A stretch of 64,000 nucleotides of DNA from Haliea alexandrii (GTDB lineage Bacteria; Pseudomonadota; Gammaproteobacteria; Pseudomonadales; Halieaceae): NCBI RefSeq assembly GCF_003719295.1, contig NZ_RFLW01000002.1:52763-116762 (forward strand), in the 5' to 3' direction. A program made the translations under genes and the position numbers. Below are positions 37,860 to 45,297 of this stretch, piece after piece. The notes beneath the pieces are model-generated. The model was given only the letters and a program-made list of their open reading frames with translations, searched no databases and was not told where the DNA came from. The number at the start of each line of letters is the position of its first letter. Positions within the stretch are counted from its first letter, which is position 1.

Positions 37860-39989
37860 TCAGTCAGCCGTTGGCTCGGGCAGGGCGAACGCAAGGTATT
37901 CATCACCGGTGGGCGTGCCCAATTTGCCGCCGCTGGCGGTAATGACAATGTATTGCCGTCCGTCGATGGCGTAGGTGGCGGGCGTGGCGTAACCGCCTGC
38001 CGGCAATGTATATTCCCACAACAGGCGGCCATCGCGCTTGTCGAAGATACGCAGCTTTTCATCCGACGTTGCGGCGATAATCAGCAGGCCGCCCGCCGTG
38101 ACCACCGGCCCGCCGAAGTTGCGGGTGCCGGTGGGTGCGATACCGCGTTCTGTCAGTGCCGCGTACTCGCCCAGCGGTATTTGCCAGCGGATCTTGCCGG
38201 ACACAAAGTCGATGGCAGTCAAGGTGCCCCACGGTGGCTTGATTGCCGGGTAGTATTCGGCATCGACAAAGTCGCGGTAGCCGGCAAATACGTGCACGGT
38301 CTCCTTCTCGGTAGTGTCGTCGCCAGTGGCGCGGTCCAGTTCACCGGCGCTGAGCGCAAACAGGTAGTCCACCACGGCATCGCGCTCGTGGCGCGACAGG
38401 TGCCCGAACGGCATCATGCGCCCCTTGCCCGCAGTCACCACCTCCAGGGCCTGGCGACGTGAAATACGCTGTTCAACACCGGTGAGTGCCGGTGCGTAGG
38501 GATAGAAACCTTCAAGATCCACGCCGTGGCAACCGGCACATTGCTGGCGAAACAGGAATGCGCCAACGCCCATGGTGGATCCGCGGGCCACCTCCACCGC
38601 TTCCATTTGCAGGATATTCGGCGCATTGGTAGCGTTGATGTAGTAGAGATTGGTTTCCGGGTCAAACGCACCGCCACCCCAGTTGGCGCCGCCGTAGAAA
38701 CCCGGCAGCAAGAGGGTTTTGCGCAGGCCTGCGGGGCGCAGGTAGGCAAGTTCGTGTGCCTCGTCCCACACCTTGCGTGCCGCCGCATTGGCTTCTGGTG
38801 ACAGATCCGTGAGGTCATCGACGGTCATGTGTTGGCGTGCGAAGGGTTCCGGCAGAGTGACACGCGGTTGCGTTGCCGCGCTGTAAACCCCGGGAATGTC
38901 CGATTTGGGAACGGCAACTTCCTCAATGGGAAATACCGGTTCACCGCTGTCGCGGTCGAACAGATAGACCACGCCTTCCTTCGCCGCCTGGGCAACCAGA
39001 TCGCGCGATTTACCGTCTTCAGTCACGGTTACCAGCGTGGGTGCGGAGCTCAGGTCGCGGTCCCAGAGGTCGTGATGCACCGTCTGGAAATGCCAGAGGC
39101 GCTTGCCGGTGCGGGCGTCCAGTGCCAGCAGGGTGTTGCCGAACAGGTTGTCGCCGGCGCGGGCAGAGCCGTCAAAATCCGGCGCTGGAGAGCCGGTAGG
39201 TACATACACCACCTCCCGTGTCGTGTCCACGCTCATACCGGCCCAGGCATTGGCGCCACCGCTGTTGTCACGCGCGCCCTCCGGCCAGGTGTCGGCACCG
39301 AATTCGCCGGCCGCGGGGATGGTGCGGAACGTCCAGACAAGTTCACCCGAGCGGACGTCGTAGGCGCGTATATCACCTGGCGCGGAGCCCGCAGTTTCGG
39401 TCACCGCCGAACCCATGATGATCAAGTTGTCGAAAATCACGCCGGGGGAGGGGGCGTTGATGCTCACCTGCTCCGGCTTGCGTCCCAAACCCTCGCGCAA
39501 ATCCACTCGGCCCTGCGCGCCAAAGCCGGGAATCAACTTGCCGTTGTTGGCATCCAGGGCCATCAGGTAATGGCCGGTGGTGAACAGGATGCGCCGGTCA
39601 TCGCCATCCTGCCAGAACGTGACCCCGCGCATGTTCGACATGCCCGCATGTTCCTCGCCAGGCGTGAAGGTCCAGCGTTCGCGCCCGGTGGCCGCATCAA
39701 TGGCAAACACGTTGTACAGCGGGTTGCGACCGTAGAGCACACCGTCTACCACAATCGGGTTTACCTGCAGCTCGGAACTGTGTGGCAGCGGCGCGCCCGC
39801 AGCACTGGCATAGCGCCAGGCCAGTGTCAGCTCCCCGACGTTGCTGCGATTAACGTGCTCAAGGCTGGAATAATGGGTGTTTCCCGCATCTCCGCCATAG
39901 CTGCGCCATTCCACCGCGTCCTGCGCCAATGCGGGTAAACAGGCTGCGCTGAATACAGTGGCAAAACCGAGCGAGCGTCGGGTCGACAT
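37860..39989 (-). CDS. PQQ-dependent dehydrogenase with built-in cytochrome c
   Basis: A periplasmic quinoprotein of about 709 residues with a signal peptide (ending PALAQ). The beta-propeller repeats are recognisable as DAGNTHYSSLEHVNRSNVG at the start and W-motif blades such as LVWTFRTIPAAG and GKRLWHFQTVHHDLWDRD. A cytochrome c domain (CAGCH, near residue 475, with GKGRMMPFGHL as the Met side) is inserted between blades, so electrons can pass directly from PQQ to heme. This resembles the glucose/quinate-type PQQ dehydrogenase branch with an extra heme rather than methanol dehydrogenase. The substrate is probably an alcohol of the pathway. An AGAGGGA box precedes the ATG at 39989. Confidence 0.88.
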   Translation of the reverse strand: MSTRRSLGFATVFSAACLPALAQDAVEWRSYGGDAGNTHYSSLEHVNRSNVGELTLAWRYASAAGAPLPHSSELQVNPIVVDGVLYGRNPLYNVFAIDAATGRERWTFTPGEEHAGMSNMRGVTFWQDGDDRRILFTTGHYLMALDANNGKLIPGFGAQGRVDLREGLGRKPEQVSINAPSPGVIFDNLIIMGSAVTETAGSAPGDIRAYDVRSGELVWTFRTIPAAGEFGADTWPEGARDNSGGANAWAGMSVDTTREVVYVPTGSPAPDFDGSARAGDNLFGNTLLALDARTGKRLWHFQTVHHDLWDRDLSSAPTLVTVTEDGKSRDLVAQAAKEGVVYLFDRDSGEPVFPIEEVAVPKSDIPGVYSAATQPRVTLPEPFARQHMTVDDLTDLSPEANAAARKVWDEAHELAYLRPAGLRKTLLLPGFYGGANWGGGAFDPETNLYYINATNAPNILQMEAVEVARGSTMGVGAFLFRQQCAGCHGVDLEGFYPYAPALTGVEQRISRRQALEVVTAGKGRMMPFGHLSRHERDAVVDYLFALSAGELDRATGDDTTEKETVHVFAGYRDFVDAEYYPAIKPPWGTLTAIDFVSGKIRWQIPLGEYAALTERGIAPTGTRNFGGPVVTAGGLLIIAATSDEKLRIFDKRDGRLLWEYTLPAGGYATPATYAIDGRQYIVITASGGKLGTPTGDEYLAFALPEPTAD

Positions 39990-39991
39990 GG

Positions 39992-40414
39992 TCAGTCCCT
40001 CTTCTGGCGCACAACTTTCGCCGTGGCGGAGGCGACCGCGGCCAGTTGGCCAGCCGGATTTATCAGCGAGCCCTCCAGAAAGGAAATGCTCTTGCCGCAT
40101 TTCACAACCCTGCCACGGGCAACAATCTTGCCCGCCAGCGTGGGCTCCAGAAAGCTGACCTTGAGCTCCAGCGTAGGCAGTGCGGCAACGTCTGTCTGTT
40201 GCATGAACAGCGCATGTGACATGGCGGCGTCCAGCATCACGGTGACGTTGCCCCCCTGCACGACGTTGATCGAGTGGCAGAACTGTTCGCTGACATCAAA
40301 CTGCATTTCCGCAGTACCTTCAGCTTCGTCAAAGTCCAGTAACTGCCCGTTCAGCACCTGCAGGCAGGGCGGGATATGCGCGTTGGCATTTTTCAGCTTG
40401 TCGGCTTTCGTCAT
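39992..40414 (-). CDS. PaaI-family hotdog thioesterase
   Basis: A 140-residue hotdog-fold thioesterase. The family motif region is QFCHSINVVQGGNVTVMLDAAM, where the Gly-Gly and Asp would sit at the catalytic helix. Enzymes of this type release free acids from acyl-CoA intermediates. The ATG at 40414 has AGGA six bases upstream; the longer frame to 40513 begins in the preceding gene's region. It lies two bases from the PQQ dehydrogenase start and belongs to the same operon. Confidence 0.85.
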   Translation of the reverse strand: MTKADKLKNANAHIPPCLQVLNGQLLDFDEAEGTAEMQFDVSEQFCHSINVVQGGNVTVMLDAAMSHALFMQQTDVAALPTLELKVSFLEPTLAGKIVARGRVVKCGKSISFLEGSLINPAGQLAAVASATAKVVRQKRD

Positions 40415-40445
40415 GTGAGTCCTTATCAATAGTGCCTGCGGGAGG

Positions 40446-40991
40446 CTAGCGTTTGCCCCACTGCAACAGTTCAAAAATGGAGTAGGAGGGGTCTTTCTGG
40501 CCGGGTTGCCCAATGTGGGCGCCGTCGATGATCGGGTTCTTCAGGTTCACCAGCGAAGGCTGGTGCAGGTGCGCCCAATCTGCGTCCACTGCGCGGTAGG
40601 TGAACTTCCATACGCCGTTGCGCTTTTCGTACTTGTCAAAATAGCGTCCGCCGATCAGCAGGTCCAGCGGTCCCTCGTCAGTACGGATCTTGTGGAAGGC
40701 GAGAATGTACACTTCACCCTCCGCACGATCACCGTCGAGTTTGATGTTCACAGTGGTGACGTTGTGGTGCAGAATTTCCATGTTGGCCTGGATGTCCGGC
40801 AGGGTGTCGATGAACTCCATGGCCAGGCCCTTGAAAAACGAGCCGTGATCGTCGATCGCATCCTCGTGATACAGCGAGCGGAATTTCTCGTTGTCGTGGC
40901 GGTCCGCCGCGTTGCAGTAGGCGTTGATCAGCTCCATGATGGCCTGCTTGTCCAGCAGTTCCTGTAGCTGTTGCTCCATATCCGGGGTCAT
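40446..40991 (-). CDS. SnoaL/NTF2-like protein
   Basis: A 181-residue SnoaL-like protein: MEQQLQELLDKQAIMELINAYCNAADRHDNEKFRSLYHEDAIDDHGSFF is the helix and first-strand pattern of the family (given here to show the order, not as a motif to search), followed by ILHHNVTTVNIKL and WKFTYRAVDADW. It could be an isomerase, dehydratase or hydroxylating-enzyme accessory. The ATG at 40991 follows AAGGAG six bases upstream. It sits between the TonB receptor and the thioesterase in the minus-strand operon, so it probably handles an intermediate of the same compound. Confidence 0.78.
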   Translation of the reverse strand: MTPDMEQQLQELLDKQAIMELINAYCNAADRHDNEKFRSLYHEDAIDDHGSFFKGLAMEFIDTLPDIQANMEILHHNVTTVNIKLDGDRAEGEVYILAFHKIRTDEGPLDLLIGGRYFDKYEKRNGVWKFTYRAVDADWAHLHQPSLVNLKNPIIDGAHIGQPGQKDPSYSIFELLQWGKR

Positions 40992-41038
40992 GTGCGGCTC
41001 CTTGCGCAGTCTCGTTATTTTCTCTGTGCTACAAAGAA

Positions 41039-41062
41039 CAATGGCGCCCGCAGGCGCCATTG
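41039..41062 (-). terminator. Rho-independent terminator of the TonB receptor gene
   Basis: CAATGGCGCC and GGCGCCATTG form a perfect 10-bp stem with a four-base loop, 14 bases after the receptor stop. On the minus strand it is followed by a T-rich TTCTTTGT. It would partly separate the receptor from the catabolic genes downstream, giving them lower expression. Confidence 0.7.
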
Positions 41063-41075
41063 GCAAGTGTGAGTT

Positions 41076-43316
41076 CTAGAACTCGTAGGTGGCTTCGATA
41101 CCGTAGGTGCGCGGGTCACCAAAGTAGCTGGCAGTCCAGAGCCCGAACGGGATGGTGTTGATGCGGTATTCCTTGTCCGCCAGGTTCTTGCCCCAGAGGG
41201 CGAACTTCAGCGCCTGGCCGTCGCCCACCGGCACGTTGGCCAGAGTGACACGACCATTCAGCAAGCCGTAGGGGCGAACCTCAGAGGTGGCGTTCTGGCT
41301 GGGCTCGATGTAGGGCACGTGGCGATCCACGAACTCGTAGTCGAGGCGTGCTGTCAGGTCGCCCCAGCTGCCTGTGGCGACGGTGTACTCCGCCGACAGG
41401 CTGGCGCTGTTGCGCGGAGCATAAGGGAAATCCTTCTGGTCCTTCACATCGACGCCGTTCTCAATGAACTCGTTGTAGGTTGTATCGAGGTAGCCATAGC
41501 TGGCTGCGAGCTCCAGCTCGGGAATCGGCAGGGCGACCAGCTCCACTTCAAAGCCCTGAATAGTCGCTTCACCTGCGTTTTGCACAATGGAGGCGGCGCT
41601 GCTGCCGGCAACAAAAATCGACATCTGCATGTCGGTCGACTCGTTATAGAAATACGCGCCGTTGACCTGCAGGCGGTTGTCGTTCCAGCGCGACTTGATA
41701 CCTACCTCGTAGGAGAGGATCTCTTCTGCATCGTACGGCGTGGTGAAAGCCGCCTCGAAGGGCGCTTCGCCGTTAAAGCCACCGGCTTTCCAGCCGTTGG
41801 CGATCTTGCCGTAGATGTTTACATTATCGCTGGCGTCCCAGGCGGCAACGAACGTGGGCGACACGTTATCGAAACTCTTCTTGGCGCGGCCAGAGAAGGG
41901 CGCAGGGTTGCCCTGGGCATCGACATCATTGGGGTGATCGATGTAAGTGTCCTTGGTTTCTTCCGTCCAGCGCGCGCCAAAGGTCAGGGTCAGGCGGTCC
42001 TGGAAGATGTCTGCCGCGGGTCGCCACTCAACCTGGCCGAATACCGCAATCGAGTCGTTGTCGAAGCCATAGCGGTTCTGTGAGGTGGGTGAGCCAAAGG
42101 CGCCGAAGAAGCTGATCGGGTTGTACACCGCGGCTTCTTCCTCAAAATAGTACAGGCCAAACACGTAATTGGTGCGGTCGGTGGTGCCGATCATCTGTAC
42201 CTCGTGGGACGCCTGATCGTAGTCGATGAAGCGTGCCGAGGTGAACAGGTTCACGGGTGAACCGTCGATATCGATATCGTCGTCCCAGTCCAGTGAACGA
42301 TCGTTGCCGATGTAGCGCAACGTGACGTCACCGAGTGCGCCCCAGCTGCCCGCATCATAGTCGGCAAACAAAGACCGCGAGATCGACTTTGAACGCTCGA
42401 ACTTGGCCTGGTCGAGGCTTACGCTGTCGCGGTTTTCATTTTCGCCGGTGACATACGGCGCCAGCAACGCGTTCACGCCCGCCGGATCGTTGGGGTCGAG
42501 GTAGGTCAGCTGGTTTTTGGAGGGAGCCAGGTCCAGATCGCTGTAGTCCCATGTGTAGCGCAGTTCAAGGCGGTCGCTCGCTTCCCAGAGGATATCGTAG
42601 CGCCCCACGGTGTTGTCGATGTTGTTGAGTTCATTGATCAGCATCGGGTTTGCGAGTGGGTTGCCGAAGGGGTCGGCGACGTTGTCGTACAGGCCATCAC
42701 GCTCGCGGTATGAACCGGTCACTTTGGCCATGACTTGGCCGGCGCCACCGAGGTCGAACGCTGGCAGGTCCAGGCTGCCATAGACCGTGCCCAGTGAATA
42801 ATTGCCGACACCGGCGCGCAGTTTGCCGCTCAACTCGCCGCTGGGCTTGGTGGTTATCAGGTTGACGGCTCCTCCTACGGTGTTCTTGCCGTACAGTGTG
42901 CCCTGCGGCCCGCGCAGCATCTCGACGCGCTCGAGTTCGGCGATATCAAAAATGCCGCCCACGTTCTTGCCGATGAATACGCCATCGAGGTAGATGCCGA
43001 CGGTGGGCTCCCAGGTGATGGCCGGGTTGATGGTGGCAGAACCGCGAATGGCGATGGTGGCGGCCGAGGTGTTGGATGGCGAGCGGGTGATCTTGACGTT
43101 GGGTACCGAGGTGCCCAGGTCGTCGATGGTGTTCACGCCCTTCTGCTCGAGCTGGTCAGCATTGAAGGCGGCGATCGAAATGGGGGCGTCCTGCAGGGTC
43201 TGTTCGCGCTTCTGCGCGGTAACGACCACTTCCTCGAGGCCCTGTGCCATGAGGCTGGCACTGCCAGTGGCCAGGCAGGCTGTTACCAGCAGTGTGATGG
43301 GCTTGCGTGCGTACAT
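41076..43316 (-). CDS. TonB-dependent outer-membrane receptor
   Basis: An outer-membrane receptor of about 746 residues. The signal peptide ends SLMAQ, followed by the TonB-box-like LEEVVVTAQKRE. The plug carries VEMLRGPQGTLYGKNTVGGAV, and the late barrel has NIYGKIANGWKAGGFNG. The chain ends in Phe (IEATYEF), the standard barrel end. I chose the ATG at 43316 because AGAGGT precedes it; the frame continues upstream to 43385. It belongs to the group often found beside steroid or terpenoid catabolism genes and probably imports the substrate of the neighbouring enzymes. Confidence 0.9.
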   Translation of the reverse strand: MYARKPITLLVTACLATGSASLMAQGLEEVVVTAQKREQTLQDAPISIAAFNADQLEQKGVNTIDDLGTSVPNVKITRSPSNTSAATIAIRGSATINPAITWEPTVGIYLDGVFIGKNVGGIFDIAELERVEMLRGPQGTLYGKNTVGGAVNLITTKPSGELSGKLRAGVGNYSLGTVYGSLDLPAFDLGGAGQVMAKVTGSYRERDGLYDNVADPFGNPLANPMLINELNNIDNTVGRYDILWEASDRLELRYTWDYSDLDLAPSKNQLTYLDPNDPAGVNALLAPYVTGENENRDSVSLDQAKFERSKSISRSLFADYDAGSWGALGDVTLRYIGNDRSLDWDDDIDIDGSPVNLFTSARFIDYDQASHEVQMIGTTDRTNYVFGLYYFEEEAAVYNPISFFGAFGSPTSQNRYGFDNDSIAVFGQVEWRPAADIFQDRLTLTFGARWTEETKDTYIDHPNDVDAQGNPAPFSGRAKKSFDNVSPTFVAAWDASDNVNIYGKIANGWKAGGFNGEAPFEAAFTTPYDAEEILSYEVGIKSRWNDNRLQVNGAYFYNESTDMQMSIFVAGSSAASIVQNAGEATIQGFEVELVALPIPELELAASYGYLDTTYNEFIENGVDVKDQKDFPYAPRNSASLSAEYTVATGSWGDLTARLDYEFVDRHVPYIEPSQNATSEVRPYGLLNGRVTLANVPVGDGQALKFALWGKNLADKEYRINTIPFGLWTASYFGDPRTYGIEATYEF

Positions 43317-43370
43317 GAAGAATACCTCTTTTCTTGTGCGGTTTTGCGGGCGCAAAGAGTACGGCCGAGT

Positions 43371-43414
43371 GGGTCGGAGTTGCATACCTTGTTTGGGGTA
43401 TGCAACTCCGGCCC
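43371..43414. repeat. 18-bp inverted repeat (hairpin) upstream of the TonB receptor
   Basis: CGGAGTTGCATACC at 43375-43388 and GGTATGCAACTCCG at 43397-43410 are perfectly complementary, and the pairing extends to 43371 and 43414 with one G-T pair. The loop is eight bases. It lies between the VOC gene stop (43422) and the receptor start (43316) on the minus strand. There is no T run on that strand. It could be a terminator for the VOC gene, a stabilising hairpin, or an operator for the receptor operon. Confidence 0.7.
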
Positions 43415-43421
43415 TGGCAGG

Positions 43422-43793
43422 TCAGCCGAATACGTAAAACGCGATCTTGTTGCCATCGGGGTCGCGTACATAGGCGCCGTAGAACATGTCGGGTATGCGC
43501 TGCCCGGGCTCACCGTCGCAGCTGGCCCCGAGCGCTATGGCCTTTTGATAGAGATTGTCGACGTTCTCCTTGGTGCCGCCATTGATCGCAAACATGTTGC
43601 CATTGCCGGGGTTTGGGGCGTCACCATTGAAGGGAACACAAACGGCCAGCATGGGTTGATCCGTCCCGGTACCGAAAAACGCAATGCGATCCATATCGAT
43701 GGTGATCTTGGCGCCCAGGTCGGCCAACAGGTCGCCATAGAAAGCCTTGGCTTTGGCCATGTCGTTTACGCCGATGGTGATATATCCAATCAT
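43422..43793 (-). CDS. VOC-family (glyoxalase-like) protein
   Basis: A 123-residue protein of the vicinal-oxygen-chelate superfamily. It begins GYITIGVNDMAKAKAFYGDLL and ends YGAYVRDPDGNKIAFYVFG, the paired beta-alpha-beta-beta-beta module ends. VOC members are glyoxalases, dioxygenases, epimerases or resistance proteins. The metal ligands cannot be fully judged, though the late Glu found in many active enzymes is here an Ala/Phe position (KIAFYV), so a binding role is possible. It lies just upstream of the TonB receptor, on the same strand, separated by a strong hairpin. Confidence 0.8.
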   Translation of the reverse strand: MIGYITIGVNDMAKAKAFYGDLLADLGAKITIDMDRIAFFGTGTDQPMLAVCVPFNGDAPNPGNGNMFAINGGTKENVDNLYQKAIALGASCDGEPGQRIPDMFYGAYVRDPDGNKIAFYVFG

Positions 43794-43930
43794 GTGCTGT
43801 CTCCTTGAGAGTGAGCGGCTATGTGCGGCCGGGCGACAGGATAGCCGAAATCCTGCGGTCGGCCCATGCCCCCCGCCATTTCAATCTGCGCTATTATGGC
43901 AAGCACAACGCGCGGGTATAAGGAGACACC

Positions 43931-45271
43931 ATGCAAGGGCCGACAGGGATATACGGCAGCATCAGGGGCTTTCTGCTCAATGAACTGTGGCGGGTCGACC
44001 TCGAGCAGCTTTCCAGTGTGCAGCGTTGGGCCTACAAGTCCATTCGCTTCCTGTTTGTGCTGGTGCGGGAGATCTCCCAGGGCCAGCTGACCCTGCGCGC
44101 CATGAGCCTGGTATATACCACCCTGTTGTCGATGGTACCGCTGCTGGCCGTGAGTTTTTCCGTACTCAAGGCCTTTGGTGTACACAATCAGATCGAACCG
44201 TTGCTCTATAACCTGGTAGCACCGCTGGGCGACCAGGGGCACGAAATCGTGCTCAACCTGCTGGATTTTGTCGAAAACATGAAAGTAGGGGTGCTGGGCT
44301 CTGTGGGTTTGGCTCTGCTGCTGTACACCGTGGTTTCGCTCATCCAGAAAGTGGAAGTGTCTTTCAACTATGTTTGGCGTGCGAAGTCCTCCCGCCCCCT
44401 TTCCCGCCGCTTCAGTGATTATCTCAGCGTGATCATGGTCGGCCCGGTGCTGGTGTTTTCCGCCATGGGCCTCACCGCGTCCATGATGAACAGCGGGATC
44501 GTGCAGGCGGTGCTGAACATCGAGCCCTTCGGCAGTCTGCTGGTACTGCTGTCCCGTCTTATCCCCCTGTTACTGGTGATTCTGGCGTTTACCTTCGCCT
44601 ATGTGTTCGTGCCCAACACCCGGGTCAGTTTCGGGTCGGCATTTGTCGGGGCGGTGGTCGGGGGCAGCCTGTGGCAGGGGTCCGGCCTGGTGTTTGCCGA
44701 GTTTGCGGCGGGTTCCACCAAGTACGCGGCTATCTATTCCGGTTTCGCCATTCTCATCATGTTCATGATCTGGCTGTATGTGAGCTGGCTGATCCTGTTG
44801 ATCGGCGCGCAGGTGGCGTTTTACCACCAGTACCCCGAGCGCATTCGTCTCTCCGACCAGCGTGTGGCCCTGAGTGGTCGCTTCCGTGAGCAATTGACCC
44901 TGCTGGTGATTTTCCAGATTGCCCGGGCGTTTGTGAGCAAGGCGCCTCCCATGACGGTGGATGCGCTTTCCGACGCCCTCCAGGCGCCGCCCGATCGCGT
45001 GGGCGAGGCGGTGGAATTGCTGGCGAGCCGCGATTTGCTGGTGGAGACCAGTAGCGAGCCGCCCGAATACCTGGTGGCGCGCGACCCGGCAACGGTCACG
45101 ATTACCCAGTTACTGCGCGCAATCCGCAGCCCCAATGAGGAACAGGCGCTGATGGAACAGCGTGTGGTCTCAACCGCCGCGGTGGATGAGCTGCTGACGG
45201 GTATCGACGAGGCCGTGAGCGCCCAACTCGGTGAGCGCACCCTGCGCGACTGCGTTGCGCCCGACGCGTAG
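43931..45271 (+). CDS. YihY/BrkB-family membrane protein with winged-helix tail
   Basis: A 446-residue inner-membrane protein of the YihY/UPF0761 family (formerly mislabelled ribonuclease BN). Six helices lie in about residues 45-300, with the signatures TLRAMSLVYTTLLSMVPLLAV and AIYSGFAILIMFMIWLYVSWLILLIGAQVAF (region given as two parts). The C-terminal ~130 residues are soluble and look like a winged helix (MTVDALSDALQAPPDRVGEAVELLASRDLLVET). AAGGAG lies six bases before the ATG. The biochemical role of the family is not known; it is linked to envelope function. It is divergent from the VOC gene and convergent with the fusion gene. Confidence 0.88.
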   Translation: MQGPTGIYGSIRGFLLNELWRVDLEQLSSVQRWAYKSIRFLFVLVREISQGQLTLRAMSLVYTTLLSMVPLLAVSFSVLKAFGVHNQIEPLLYNLVAPLGDQGHEIVLNLLDFVENMKVGVLGSVGLALLLYTVVSLIQKVEVSFNYVWRAKSSRPLSRRFSDYLSVIMVGPVLVFSAMGLTASMMNSGIVQAVLNIEPFGSLLVLLSRLIPLLLVILAFTFAYVFVPNTRVSFGSAFVGAVVGGSLWQGSGLVFAEFAAGSTKYAAIYSGFAILIMFMIWLYVSWLILLIGAQVAFYHQYPERIRLSDQRVALSGRFREQLTLLVIFQIARAFVSKAPPMTVDALSDALQAPPDRVGEAVELLASRDLLVETSSEPPEYLVARDPATVTITQLLRAIRSPNEEQALMEQRVVSTAAVDELLTGIDEAVSAQLGERTLRDCVAPDA

Positions 45272-45297
45272 CGGCCAGTGTGTGCGGGGGCGCTGGC

